Assembly: GCF_021462225.1 (NCBI RefSeq)
Contig: NC_061797.1
Coordinates: 24,265,093 to 24,329,092, forward strand
DNA from: Girardinichthys multiradiatus
Lineage: Eukaryota > Chordata > Actinopteri > Cyprinodontiformes > Goodeidae
Direction: 5' to 3'
Length of the DNA stretch: 64,000 nucleotides
Shown: positions 24,401 through 34,521 of the stretch, piece after piece
How the letters are laid out: every line of letters begins with the position of its first letter
Numbering within the stretch: position 1 is the stretch's first letter
Program-made: the position numbers and the translations under genes
Notes under the pieces: generated by a model
What the model was told of the DNA's origin: nothing
Database searches by the model: none
Seen by the model: only the letters and a program-made list of their open reading frames with translations

Positions 24401-27290
24401 CCAATCTTTCGACACCAGTAGAGGAAGTTGGCGGTATTGTCACGGGCGAAAAATGATCCAGAAGTTGCATCAGCTCGCCAATGGAGCACTCTTCTGACAA
24501 AGGACTGCAATGGTTTTAAATGTATGAAGTAAGTCTGTAGTGGGAACATGTTCACCTTTTCCTGCAGAAAACCCTAATTAGATTTAAGGCAGTCTTTAAA
24601 CCTGCATAATGGAAAACAATACACACCCATTTTTTATTTATTTTTTTAAACACAGCTGTGTGTTGATATAAGTAGCTGCTGGGACATTCTCCAAAATGCT
24701 GATTGTTCTGTGCACAAGGAAAGCAATTCAGGAAAAATATCAAAATACAACTGTAGCAAATTGAGACTAATAATGGAAAAGATGACTAGACCGCAATCAT
24801 TAATTCATTTTATTACAGCCTGGGAGCAAACTTGTTTTATTATTCTGTTGAGTTTAACAAAGCTTCTGTCAAGCAATATATTTTAAAAGCTAAATCAAAC
24901 AAAATGTACATCTTCATTTGTTCTGATTGTTAGCCTTAATTGCACTCTTCATCTAATTTTTAAAATGTATTGTTAGAATTTTGTAATGTTTTGTTAAAAT
25001 AGATTTTCCACAAGTTGATTGGAGTTGATTTTATTCAGAATAGAATTCCAAATCCTCCTGCACACATTTGAGGCCATCCACTATCTTTCCCTTCATTGTC
25101 TGACAGATCTTCGCCACATGGTCACTTCCTTCCGCTCCCTCAGGCCATCCACCTCGCTGTACCCTATGCCCGTCTTAGCACCATGGTGAGCAGAGCTTTC
25201 AGCTTTCAGCCTCTCTGCTCACCGACTTTGGATTTTAATCCTGCCGGACATTTAAAATATTGAGTCCCCCCCCTCTGTTCAGACCCAGAGTCAAAATCCA
25301 TCTGCATACTCTCTGCAACCGTAGTGTCTCAGTTTATTCTGCGTGTAATTGCTTTGTTTGTACAGACTCCTTGGGCATTTTCAAATGTGCTTATAAATAA
25401 AACTGTGTGAGTATGTGTGAATATGTGTGGGGGAGTGCGATAAGTATATCCCCATTCCTCAGAAATGTGTTGTCACACTTAAATGTTTCGGGTAAAATTA
25501 TATTTTATGTCAGACATAGATAAGCTAAATAAATTCAAAGAGCAGTTTTTAGATGATGCTTTAATTTCTTAAGAGAGATAAAGCTATCTAAACCAACCTT
25601 GCCCTTTGTGTAAATATAATTACCCTCTATGTTTAACCATGTTTTCTGGCTCAGGGTCATTAGTCAGACTCTGGTACATGCATGGTAGATTAATTATCCT
25701 CTCTCAAGTTAACTTATGTAACAATGTCTGTACATGGTTGTTTGTCGTGTGTTTCTCTGTGTATCCAGTGATTGACCAGCAAACTCTCCAGTGTTTACCC
25801 AGCCTCTTGCCCAATGAAGGGAAAAGACACCAGCTTCCCTCACTAACCCTGTAGGATAAACGGGTATAGATGGATGTAGGGAGAGTGCCCTGAACACCTA
25901 TCGGTGGAAAATCTAAATGTGAATTATGATTAAATGGTTTAAAGTAGAGGCGACTGTGGCTCAGTAGGAAGAGTAGTTGTCTTGCAATCAGAAGGTTGTG
26001 GGTTTGATTCCAGCTTCCTCCTGCCATATGTTGATGTGCCCCTGGGCAAGGCACTTAACCTCAAGTTGCCTACCGATCTGCATATCGGTGTATGAATGTG
26101 GCTCTAGTGTAAAGTGCTTTGAGCGGTCTGTATGACTGGAAAAGCGCAATTTAAGTTCAGTCCATTTACCATTTAGAAATTCATAATTGTTTGTGCCTCT
26201 GTAGTATAAATATGACATGAGCCAGATCTTTGCCATTCTTAAAATGGGAAAGATGAGAGAAAATTATATTTCAGTTGTAGGTGGGTTGATTGTGATAAGT
26301 TTGGGACACTGGTGAATGGGGGAGGAGCTGTGAATAATTTGTGATTGTGCAGCACCTTGTCATTGCTGGCGAGAATCATCTTCTCTTGGAGCATTTGTGC
26401 TAGTTGACAGAGGAGAACGCCATTATCCAACTTTTCCATCAAACTGTCTGCTGTGAGGTTCAACCCTAAGGAATACACATACACACATTTACTCACTTGC
26501 ACAAATGTACACTGATCAAACATACTGTAACAACAAAACATCTGTCTAACTATGTCCTATCGTTTCTATTCATCAAGCACAGTTTTAACCCAAATGACTA
26601 AAACGTGAGGAGAAAATTAACAGTTCAACAATGTGAACCAGGGATTTTGAAGGAGGACCTTTTTATGCAAGACATTTATCAAGTTTGAATCACTCTGTTG
26701 GCATCTTTCAACATGCTCTGACATGTGCAGACTCTTTATAATTTCCTGCACAATGCAACATAGTGCAAAGAAACATCTCTGAATGTATAGGGCTTTCAAG
26801 GTTTTGGGAAAATACTTAGCTTAATTTGTTTTTGTGCTAAAGAAAACTGCATAAATTGTACTAAGTGCTTTAATCAAAATAAGAAGTTTTAGGGTCCTTT
26901 TCATGTTCAGCAAACAAAGCTTGAAGTAAGCTGCTTTTAATAAAATACCTTTGAAGTGCTTTAAATGCACAGATTGAAAGGCACCTGTGTTTTCATAGTA
27001 AAAGAAAAAAAGTTGTTTTTCTTTTCTCTTTAAAAGACTGCAGTAAGAAAAGAAGACTTCCCACCCATAATGGAGTTGAGCCAGAGGGCCAGATCCTCTT
27101 TCATAGGCAGGAGGCTGGCATCATGGCGGTAAGGTATCCACTGGTTGTACTCCTGAAGACAGCTGAGCCCCGGCCCTAAGTGTTTGTACTTCGGAGAGAG
27201 AGGACAGCTCATACCCAATCCGGTTAGCTGTCTTGGACTCAGAGGATCATCAAGGCTGGTTGTGTTCATCATTCCCGTTTCTCTTGTCAT
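12181..27290 (-). CDS. gas2: Growth arrest-specific protein 2 (CH + GAR domains), complete coding gene
   Basis: GAS2 links actin filaments and microtubules: its calponin-homology (CH) domain binds actin and its GAR domain binds microtubules. It was first described as a growth-arrest protein and caspase substrate. Seven coding exons with consistent phases are seen: 27065-27212 (up to 27290 if the upstream ATG is used), 26356-26465, 24363-24504, 21942-22005, 20866-21433, 20665-20772 and 12181-12408. The CH domain is spread over exons 1-4 ([63 protein letters not shown]). The GAR domain covers exons 6-7 ([40 protein letters not shown]). The protein would be 455 or 481 residues, against about 313 in human GAS2; most of the excess is a low-complexity Ser/Pro/Thr-rich insertion in exon 5. 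Intron 6 is long (8.3 kb). Which teleost paralogue (a or b) this is cannot be told here. Confidence 0.92.
12945..12966. repeat. 22-base poly-C tract
   Basis: An uninterrupted run of C, followed by more C-rich sequence to about 12992; a poly-G run lies at 13099-13112. Homopolymers of this length are prone to assembly length errors. Confidence 0.9.
15400..15716 (-). mobile_element. Remnant of a Tc1-like element, copy A
   Basis: The sequence matches 22996-23312 with four visible substitutions over about 317 bases. The wording of the antisense transposase (TCTGGACTCTGCCTTGGTCA, CATTCCAAAACTTTG) is that of a decayed Tc1-like transposase read on the - strand. It lacks the upstream part present in the other copy. 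Confidence 0.65.
16260..16565. promoter_or_regulatory. Candidate intronic enhancer (motif-rich non-coding block)
   Basis: A dense set of homeodomain- and POU-like sites: CTCATTAAC, TGATTAAAG, GCTAATGAG, AGTAATCAATAATATT and ATGCTAATTGAG. The block has a more even base composition than the surrounding AT-rich intron and no coding frame. This is typical of conserved vertebrate enhancers, but conservation is not tested. It could serve gas2 or a neighbour. Confidence 0.3.
17123..18691 (+). mobile_element. Tc1-like transposon with long IR/DR-type inverted repeats (copy 1)
   Basis: The element is flanked by TA at 17121-17122 and 18692-18693. It has about 200-bp inverted repeats (17123-17325 and 18489-18691) starting CAGGTCCTTCTCAAAA. 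Each repeat carries the motif AAATTAGCATAT twice, at the outer end and at the inner end, which is the IR/DR layout known from Sleeping Beauty-type elements. The central transposase is on the + strand but broken. A second copy lies at 41573-43158. Both ends are intact, so it could in principle be moved by a transposase supplied elsewhere. Confidence 0.93.
17451..18414 (+). pseudogene. Tc1-like transposase, inactivated (copy 1)
   Basis: The start is [20 protein letters not shown] at 17451 and the end GFPTKY then TGA at 18412. The N-terminal paired-type helix-turn-helix region and the DDE catalytic region are both recognisable: DESKF (first Asp), [12 protein letters not shown] (second Asp) and [11 protein letters not shown] (Glu). 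Damage relative to copy 2 is a TGA at 17541-17543, loss of 14 codons near 17791, an extra base in the T run at 17842-17849 (frameshift just before the first catalytic Asp) and a TAG at 17953-17955. It is a pseudogene. Confidence 0.9.
18979..18993. promoter_or_regulatory. RFX-type X-box motif
   Basis: GGTTGCCAAGCAACC is an imperfect palindrome that fits the X-box pattern GTNRCC, 0-3 spacer bases, RGYAAC (here with a one-base spacer). RFX factors drive ciliary and some neuronal genes. It lies inside gas2 intron 6, in a block (18900-19050) of higher GC than its surroundings. Function is only inferred. Confidence 0.3.
19911..20245 (-). mobile_element. Truncated end of another Tc1-like family
   Basis: It begins TACAGGTGGACCTCAATAAA (19909 onward), a worn version of a Tc1 inverted-repeat end. 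It continues through the internal repeat (GTGGCTTACAGCCAATAAAA) to the 3' end of an antisense transposase (CAGGTCGGGACATG, from the usual TTGGTCGGG-type C-terminus). The rest of the element is missing. Confidence 0.6.
20665..20772 (-). CDS. gas2: gas2 coding exon 6 (GAR domain, first part)
   Basis: Acceptor CTTTTAG before 20772 and donor TTACGG|GTAAGA after 20665. The 108 bases (36 codons, phase 0 at both ends) encode [20 protein letters not shown] and [12 protein letters not shown]. The CxC motif of the GAR zinc-binding-like fold is present. Confidence 0.92.
20866..21433 (-). CDS. gas2: gas2 coding exon 5 with long Ser/Pro/Thr-rich insertion
   Basis: Acceptor CTCCCAG before 21433 and donor GATATT|GTATGC after 20866. 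It opens with the conserved [20 protein letters not shown] and closes with [12 protein letters not shown], matching the human segment between the CH and GAR domains. Between them lie roughly 150 residues rich in Ser, Pro, Thr and Ala that human GAS2 lacks. The frame is open throughout, which argues that the insertion is translated. It is predicted to be disordered. Confidence 0.88.
21434..21941. other. gas2 intron 4
   Basis: A 508-base GT-AG intron on the - strand with no recognisable repeat or exon. Confidence 0.7.
21942..22005 (-). CDS. gas2: gas2 coding exon 4 (end of CH domain)
   Basis: A short 64-base exon. Acceptor TGATGCAG before 22005 and donor GCCAG|GTAAAC after 21942. It encodes [20 protein letters not shown], nearly identical to other vertebrate GAS2 proteins, and leaves a split Arg codon. 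Confidence 0.92.
22754..22792. repeat. Perfect 18-bp inverted repeat with 3-base loop
   Basis: The left arm 22754-22771 and right arm 22775-22792 are exact reverse complements (arm TTTAATTATACAGGATGA), separated by CAA. No transposon ends are visible around it. Confidence 0.9.
22840..23312 (-). mobile_element. Remnant of a Tc1-like element, copy B (longer)
   Basis: Read on the - strand this is decayed Tc1-like transposase. It contains the 22996-23312 segment shared with 15400-15716, plus a further 5' part (CATCTTGACTTGTCAATATT, ATAGCCCTCTTTAGGTGACC) that follows the expected order of such an element. It has many frame breaks and no inverted-repeat ends. Confidence 0.65.
24363..24504 (-). CDS. 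gas2: gas2 coding exon 3 (CH domain)
   Basis: Acceptor TTGCAG before 24504 and donor TTTAG|GTAAGT after 24363. It encodes [20 protein letters not shown], then [19 protein letters not shown] and YLFESEDL, close to human GAS2. The segment before SGSFFA is shorter and different from the human basic linker. It ends in phase 1. Confidence 0.92.
25045..25410 (+). mobile_element. Decayed LINE 3'-end fragment
   Basis: Interrupted translation resembles the C-terminus of fish LINE polyproteins ([16 protein letters not shown], then a RLKT/LWN-type region) and is followed by a tail with TTATAAATAAAA (25390-25401). It is more GC-rich than its flanks. The family is uncertain. Confidence 0.45.
25730..25878 (+). 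repeat. 3' half of tRNA-SINE
   Basis: CATGGTTGTTTGTCGTGTGT, then GACCAGCAAACTCTCCAG, ACCAGCTTCCCTCACTAACC and GGATAAACGGGTATAGATGG follow the 3' half of the same SINE family seen at 6670 (+) and 45036 (-). The 5' half is missing. Confidence 0.6.
25948..26176 (+). repeat. tRNA-derived SINE, near full length
   Basis: A tRNA-like head has an A-box-type GTGGCTCAGTAGG (about 25956) and a B-box-type GGGTTTGATTCC (about 26000). A body (CCCTGGGCAAGGCACTTAAC) follows, and then a tail GTGTAAAGTGCTTTGAG resembling an L2-type LINE 3' end, which suggests the partner LINE. The head is diverged, so it is not a functional tRNA gene. Confidence 0.75.
26356..26465 (-). CDS. gas2: gas2 coding exon 2 (CH domain)
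   Basis: The acceptor (reverse strand) is TTAG before 26465 and the donor AAG|GTGCTG after 26356. The 110 bases encode [16 protein letters not shown] then [13 protein letters not shown], the second conserved block of the CH domain, and end in phase 0. Confidence 0.9.
26466..27064. other. gas2 intron 1 (between coding exons 1 and 2)
   Basis: A 599-base intron with no recognised feature. Confidence 0.7.
27065..27290 (-). CDS. gas2: gas2 coding exon 1 (start of CH domain)
   Basis: The donor is ATGG|GTGGGA at 27065/27064, leaving a split Gly codon. The family's usual N-terminus ([16 protein letters not shown], like the human start MCTALSPK) begins at the ATG at 27212. An in-frame ATG at 27290 would add 26 residues ([15 protein letters not shown]...). 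The human-like start is preferred; the longer one is possible. Confidence 0.88.
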
Positions 27291-28950
27291 ACTTCTGCTC
27301 TAACTGGTGGAGCAAATGTTAGATATGTTTTACATTTTCCTCTTTGTTTTACTGGCAATTAAATGGATTTAAAATGTGAAAATATGTAACAAATCATATT
27401 GTACCTGTGTGAGAATGTGTTTTTGTGCATTTTGATTAATGGAATTCATAAATCCATTAAAAATGGTCTAAACCTGATGGCTGAAAATCATAAAATGAAT
27501 CCTTACCGTGAAAGCAAAATAACTCATACTAGCACAATCACAGTGTAACATAAATAGAAAACATGAAGCCACTTATTGAACTGATTCTGCATGTGATCCA
27601 AGAGGACCACACATATTTAGATAACAGTTAAAATATTCTTTTTACTGGTACTTCAGTATATTGTGTATACAAAGGTATAGGTAAATAGATTGTTTTGCAC
27701 TGTTAGATGGAGAACACTTACATTTCATGTTATCAAAAGAAGAATAGAGCATCTGAGAGAAAACAAAATCTCATAATATGTCTATATGTGGGTATTATAA
27801 TTTGGACCTGTCCTGGTGAGCACGTGCCTACATGGGGGAAGGTATTGTTTAAACAATTAGATTTCTTTCTTGCGTTTTAATACTGGGCCTTACTCTTGCA
27901 CACATGTAGTTTGGCTGTAAAATACAGTGTGTGAGTGACACCATGCTTTTTGTGGCTCCAACAAAATGCATGAATTGTTGGTTTGTGTTAAGTCAAGGTG
28001 TTCAAACACGTGTTCTGAAAATTCAGATGGTCCCTTTCTGGTACCAGTGTAATGTCCTTGATTTTAAGTGAAAATTGAAAAATTACATATAGACGTCTGC
28101 TTCTATTTAAAATCTTAAAAATTCTTAAAAACTTTTAAGAAGGTTTTATAAAATATATCAAATGAGTTATTGGGTTTCACTTTGGATTGCATGGGTTCCT
28201 GTACCCAAAAGATGTAAACAGAAGGATTTGCCACCACCACGATAAAGACTGCACCCACAAAAACAACATGTTGAAACACATAATGTGGCTGCAACATTTC
28301 AACATCTTTGATGCACAGACCTCGAATTTTTAGCCAAACACCAGACATCCATTAATCAAAGGGATTAAACTGACTTTAGACAGATTGTGCTTAATGGGAC
28401 GTACAGCCGTCGTCCTGAGCCAGTCTCCTGGAGCTGCTACATGGCTCATTTATTCGGTTCCCACACCAAACTCCAGCAGAAAACTTGGCCCCCAGTAGAG
28501 ACATGCTCTGACTATTAGCAATACTCTGGCTAATCAGCTGGAATTAAGGTGAAAACACAAACAGCGGGTACCTGGTCTTAATTGGAGTTAGACAGAACAA
28601 ACAGCTCAGTTTGAAATGTAACAAAAAGTTCAAAATTAACAGATTAATATTGAAACAGCAATTAGCAGTGGTGTTTTTTTTTTAACTGGGCCAAATCTCA
28701 ATAAGATCTTAGTTCAGTTTGTGTATCAAAACCAAACCCTTATAAAACAAAAACCAAACGTCTGGATAGAATAACTTCTTTGAGCAAATTATTATAAATA
28801 ATTTTGAGATATTAACATCAATCACATTAATATTACTATTAATAGTAATAAATCCCACAGGACCTCTTTCCTAAACACACATAGTCTCCCAGTCCTTATG
28901 AAAACCAGTGGCAGTGAAGTTTTCGGAAACAGCATATTGTACATATGCAA
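27291..28950. other. Region upstream of gas2 coding exon 1
   Basis: 5' UTR exon(s) and promoter of gas2 should lie here or further upstream but cannot be placed with confidence. A block of higher GC at 28385-28570 (ACGTACAGCCGTCGTCCTGA and after) is a candidate for a non-coding exon or regulatory block. No CpG island is seen. Confidence 0.3.
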
Positions 28951-29114
28951 AGGTGGGTTGTAACTAGTTACATTAACTTGAGAAACGTTTTGAAAAAAAA
29001 TATACTTCTAGGAGTAGTTTTACTGCATTGAATGCTTTACTTCTACTTGAGTAATGTTATTGTGAAGTAACATTACTCTTACTTGAGTACAGTTTCTGAC
29101 CACTCTATCCACCT
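28951..29114. mobile_element. hAT-like MITE
   Basis: It starts AGGTGGGTTGTAAC and ends ACTCTATCCACCT, so the ends are inverted. The interior has repeats of ACTTGAGTA and an 11-bp palindrome (GAGTAATGTTA / TAACATTACTC). Sequence of this type (ACTCTTACTTGAGTACAxTTT, then ACTCTACCCACCT) is a common fish non-autonomous repeat. Related copies lie at about 29540-29634 and 55575-55725. The target duplication is not clear. Confidence 0.6.
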
Positions 29115-29539
29115 ACAGTTACTTCACACAAGAAAAAAACAAACATGTTTAAACGAAAATCTAGTCAAACTTACAGTTGTTAAAGTGAGACCTCTTGTTT
29201 GCACACAAGCTTCTTGTTCCAATGTCATATCCTATCTGACAAGCCTGCTGAGCCATTTGGAGGTTTAAACAGTATGTATATTGTACCTGGTAGTACTTTG
29301 CACTGTTCTAACATGTGTACAATACATCACGTACTATAAGTATTGGGTTCAAATGCGTCGTGTTATGAAGAATATATTGTGGAAATGTTTTGTTCTGCAG
29401 CCTGAATTTGTTGTTTTATCATGTTGTTGTTAATTATTTCTCTGTTCTTATTTTTTTTAATACCAGAATTTGCATGTAACTTTACATAATTTTTCATAAA
29501 TTAGACCAGATGTTGTGTTTTGCAACAGTTTTACCAAAT

Positions 29540-29634
29540 GCTTTAGATAACTACTTTTACCTGTACTTGAGTAAAACTATTTTGAAGTAGTGCTACTCTT
29601 ACTTAAGAACAATCTTTGGCTACTCTACCCACCT
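29540..29634. mobile_element. hAT-like MITE end (second copy)
   Basis: CTTGAGTAAAACTATTTTGA, then TACTCTTACTTAAGAAC, then GGCTACTCTACCCACCT repeats the right end of the element at 28951-29114. The left end is not evident nearby, so the two may be parts of one longer element with an insertion between them. Confidence 0.55.
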
Positions 29635-29639
29635 CTATA

Positions 29640-32600
29640 TATGACCACAGGTAGCTACTCTGCCATAAATGGTTTACAGCCATCCAAATAGCTCTTTTTG
29701 CTTACGTTTACATCTTGATACAATATTTATCACTTTCATCATCCCAACTTCCTGGAGCAATTATAAATGGCAAAGTCATTAGGATGCAGTACAAGGGGAC
29801 TATAACGGTCAGTGCAAAATATCAAGACAAGCCATCTAAAAGAAGTGTGACAAATATTTTCTCTTTTTGGCATAATCTGGAGGACAGGTCTTTTTTGGTT
29901 AGAGAAGCAAATAACCAATATGCATCTAAATGGTGCCAAAATAGGAGATGAACAAACTGTACCATTTTATTTAAAAAAATAGTAAGATCCCACCTCCCTC
30001 CCAGTTTCTGGTAATTGTAACATTCAAAACATCTCTCACTTACTTTGATAGTCAAATTAACCAAGATTTATGTAAACACATGTAAGGACTAAACGCACAA
30101 TGAGCAAAGACAGATGGAAACAAAGGTAACCCTGTTCTGAAGGATTTTTGTCAGCTTCTTTGTGGGTGCCGGGGTTGTGCAAAAGTGCAAAAGAGACAAA
30201 TGTTTGCAAAAGGTTTAGCCTTCCCAAGAAAGGATGAGTTTTGTTTCTTCGCTTAGTGCAAAGTTCTGGGAAAGTCTAGATCAGTACAATATAGAAGTGC
30301 CAATTTAACCTTTACAGTTCACAATAGCATGGAAAACATGCAGAAAGTCTGCTGTTAAACTCGCAACACATTTAAATCCTACGGTAGCACTGCAGAAAGA
30401 ATTGTCACCCTGTTATGATCACTAAAGTCAAATGGGCTCTGGCATACTTTGGAAACTCATAGCTGTATGAAATGTATTGAACTGTATTATGCAAACGGAC
30501 AAGCATTAAATCTCCACAAGATGTCAAAACAGTAGCTTTTTTAGCCACTCTTGCCTTGATTTGAAGAATGCAAGATTAACATCTGTCATATAAAGTTAGT
30601 CTCCCACCTAAGCACCTAAGATCTTTGCAGACTCTTCTTTGCTGACTCTTGGCAACTTTTTTATCAGCTTAGGGTGTCAGTTTTAAAAGTTGACAAAGCC
30701 CAGGCCAGTGCAGATAGAGATTCCAAAGTTATGTAAAGGAGTGCACTGGTGTCCATTGCACAGGAATGAATGTAAAATTGACAAGAAAGGTTTATTAGAA
30801 TTTTGATATAGATGCTACCATCAACACAACATGTTTTCAAGGAAAGTTTTAATTATTTCAGTAGGAAAGCTTTTAAATACTGTTGAGTTGCTGCAACATT
30901 TTATGTAGTAATAATGTTTACAGAATCCTACCTCAAACATGTAATTGTTGAAATTTCAAGGTCTCAAATTTCACAAATTATGAATACATGAATTAAAAGA
31001 TAAGTCTGAGATAACATAATGGTTAGTGAGCCTTTTTAGTCACTCTTTAAAACTAAATACGTACAAACTATGTACAGTGTACATATAGTCTGTCAGTAAG
31101 TTTGGACTCTGCTCTGTTGGACATGATTGTATGCCAGTTATTATATGCTTTTCATAGGACATGGTGAAAAAGAGTCTTTGTAAGCCCACCATCCAGACAT
31201 GGGACAGGTCTGCAGGGTGTGTTTACAAGGTGTATATATAGGGCACAGCCTGCCAAGTTTGAGGTTAGTCTTACTGGTTGACCTGCAGACCATGAGAGCC
31301 TTTTTCTAAGAAAACATCCAGGTGCAAGATTCACGCCTCTGCTACAAGACGACTCTGCTGGGAAGACCTGGCAGAGGTCACCCACAGGTCCAGTTCACAG
31401 ACACTAGCAGCCTTTATACTCCTGCAGAGCTTAGTGTTGAATCTATCTGCACACACACACAGGTCTATGCATGTATCTGTGTTTCTATTCCACCTCATTT
31501 ATTGTTGCTTGCCTTGAGTGAATGCTTGCAGAGAAGATTTGCTTCAGTGGTATCTCCAAGCTCTTAATTAGGCTATTAAGAATTTTCACTGCATTTAGGT
31601 AGCAACAGCTGATACGGCACGCCATCTGCTCAGAATGATGCATCCAAAGTGGTGGTTCTGAAATAAATCAACGTCTTAAAAAGCTGTAAATATGTTGTAT
31701 ATAAGGAAAATGTGAGTGTGATTGATGCTTCTTCTGGAAATAAAACCAGTTTGTATTTGGCAAACAGCTTTTATTTCCTTCAGCTGGTATGACAGCTTTC
31801 CTTTTGTCTCTGCTAGACCACGTAAATTTCAGACCATCAGAGCTGGGAGAGGTTAACGCGATTCAGTTTCACAAATAAACTCATGTTTTTTCAAATATGC
31901 CGATTACAAACAACAGTACATGGAGATAATGTCTTTACTGCTGTCACATCATGACACTTGTGTCACATCATAACACTTGTCACTAACATGATAGCTCAAT
32001 CTATTCACAAATCCAAAATTCAAAATACTATAGGTTTCATCTCGATAAGTAATAGTATAATGCAAAAAATATGAATAAAAATGTCTAGTCGAATCATCAA
32101 GACCTCATAGCATGTAATACATTTCAAAACCTTCAAAACCTAAATCTAATATATGTTTTATAACTCTTTCTCTTAAGGTTTAAAAAAAGAAATTGAACAT
32201 TTAATAAAAATCTAATTTAAGCACCGATTTATACAGGTGTTATAGCAGTTACATTCATTTTCTCAAGATCGACTATCCCAAAGATCAAATAAAGATTATT
32301 TATATACTTGCCAAACTCCAACACTGCAAAACCTTTCCAAGGATGTGCTTTCTTTCTTCTACAGCAAATTATCCTCACGCTTACATGCATACATGACTCA
32401 GAACCAGAAATTCATCTCCCGCAGCTTGGGCGCATGAGAGTGAACAAGAGTGAAACAGGGGGAAGAGTTAAAACAAGACTTCATGCACATGCCTGCAAGT
32501 TTCTGGTGTCACCTTACAAAATGAGATCAGAGGAGCAAGCACCTAAACTGAAATTATCATCAGCGCAAAGGTTGTTTACATTCCAAGTGTTTTTTTTTTT

Positions 32601-33470
32601 ATGTAGAAAGAAAGAGAAAAAGTTAATTAAGTAATTTATGTGGTGCTTAAATGAACGTTAAACCAGTCATAAAGAATGGAGTAGTCTGTGAATAAAGGTT
32701 GCTAATGCAAGATCATGTAAGTAAGTCTGTTCCAACACATGCATGTTTATTCCAACTGATTCTTCCAATTTTGTTATGACTTTTGGGTTTTACTCCTCCC
32801 ACAGTTAAGGTAAAGGCCATACAAAAAACATCATCTAAAGACTTTCATGTTGAGGTTTTAGTGTCTTAAACATAAAGCAATTGTGCTTTGAGTTCTCAGC
32901 CTTCTCACTTGGGTTGCCAGCAAATTACAATACCATACAGCAAAATGTAAATAACTGAAAATTATACTGGTAGTATAAATGATTAGTGGTAAGAGAATAT
33001 GTATGCATGAGGCATTGAGCCTAAAAGCGAACACAGACCAGTGCCACTGAGCAGTTTACACATCATCGGCATGAAAATCATATTATTTTGAGGATTTTGG
33101 TGATGCATTTTATTCTTTCTTCGTTGGAGATGGAATGATTATAAAACTCAAAACGTTAGTGATTTTTAAAAACAAAAATTAGGCGCACAAATATTTTCTT
33201 TAACCCTCACAGGTTCAACATTATACATACAGGCTCAAATATATAGATGCAGTCCCACAAGTAATTTAATAAATGTCCCTTACCAATCCTGCCATATTTC
33301 TGTCTGGATATTTGATTATTCTTATCAGAAATAGTTATTAGGTTTTAAATGGGGTTTAAGACTAAGCTCTGCCTGGTGTAGTACTTGGGTTGTGGATTTA
33401 GAATGGCCCCAAGTCTTAAGTCACTCACAAACTACAAAGCAGTGAAATATCAGTGGTACCATTCACAGTA
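29640..33470. other. Intergenic AT-rich sequence
   Basis: No gene, RNA or named repeat recognised. A tandem pair of a 19-bp unit (TGTCACATCATGACACTTG) lies at 31942-31979. A TATA-like GTATATATAG at 31231-31240 is followed by a short ATG frame, but nothing supports a gene there. Confidence 0.4.
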
Positions 33471-33479
33471 AACATGGAC

Positions 33480-33900
33480 TTCAACATGGGCTGAAAAGGT
33501 GTCGATCAACACAGAAAAATCGACATATTGAAGCAAGTCTGAAATTTGTGGCTGTCTGCATGGACAAATAAAATGGCTTCTGAGGAAAGGTTTTATTGTC
33601 AGACGAGATAAAGGCTTCTTCAAAGTCCTCCCAAATCAATAACTAAGGATTCCATATCAAAATAAAAACTGGATAAAGCATGCTGACATTTGGCATCTGG
33701 AATGGCCCTGACCTCAACCCTTTCAAAAATTTATGGACTGGATTTAAAAATTCACATCAGGAGGCCAAACCAGTGTCAATGAGCTCTACCAAGAAATAAG
33801 AGTGGTTAAATGTCCAGCCAGATTACATCTGAAGCTTATTGTCAGCTACAAAACATAGGTTATTTCTCTGTAACTTGCTAAAGAATATTTCTCCAAATAT
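33480..33900 (+). mobile_element. Possible decayed DDE transposon remnant
   Basis: Broken translation includes GACCTCAACCC (33711-33721), like the PDLNP box of Tc1/mariner transposases, and downstream AAACATAGG-type sequence. The similarity is weak; it is listed as possible only. Confidence 0.3.
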
Positions 33901-34521
33901 TCATGGGGCATATATTTATATTTGAGGATAAATGTATAGTTTTGACCCTGTCTAGAAAACTTTGAGTAGCACTGACGGAGAGCAGTACAAGAAAATAAAA
34001 ATAAGGAATTATGGTGCTAAACTGAGAATGTATGGTTTTGATTTGTGGCTAAAATTAACTGTGATGCTATCGCCCCTTTTCTTAATGTTGTTAAGACAGG
34101 GTACTGTCACCGCCTTATTGCTATTAAACCCAATTTATCTTTGTATGAAATAAATGCCAAAATTTGTGCATGAGGCAATGCATTAAAACATCTTACACTT
34201 TCCACAGTTTACATAGCTAGTTTGGTATCAGGTTTTGAACTGGGCCGAGATGCTGCCACCTTCTGTTTGGTTCTCTGAAGCTGTCTAGAACCTTATTATG
34301 CACATGTGTTATATAGAAGACAGTATGATTTTGGATCTTAATCATTCAGTCAGGTGGTGGGCTACCAACTAAACCCAATATTTTCATCTCCTGTTATTGT
34401 CCATCCCAAGTGTTGCTACTGGTTCATTTGCAGCCTGTCCCTGGGGACATGTCCCTCATGTTGCTACCTCTAACAGACACTCCCCACTTCTTCCCTCAGT
34501 ACACCTCTTTTCTGACCTCCC

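Larger units (their letters stand above)
24505..26355. other. gas2 intron 2
   Basis: Carries a LINE 3' fragment (25045-25410) and two SINE-type repeats (25730-25878 and 25948-26176). The first 500 bases show nothing recognisable. Confidence 0.65.

Noticed and set aside
25956..26015. tRNA gene
   Set aside because: A-box and B-box are present, but the clover-leaf is not maintained and the sequence continues into a SINE body and L2-like tail.
31152..31567. TATA-like GTATATATAG followed by short ATG frames on both strands
   Set aside because: Proteins are short, low in family resemblance and lack splice context; no gene could be supported.
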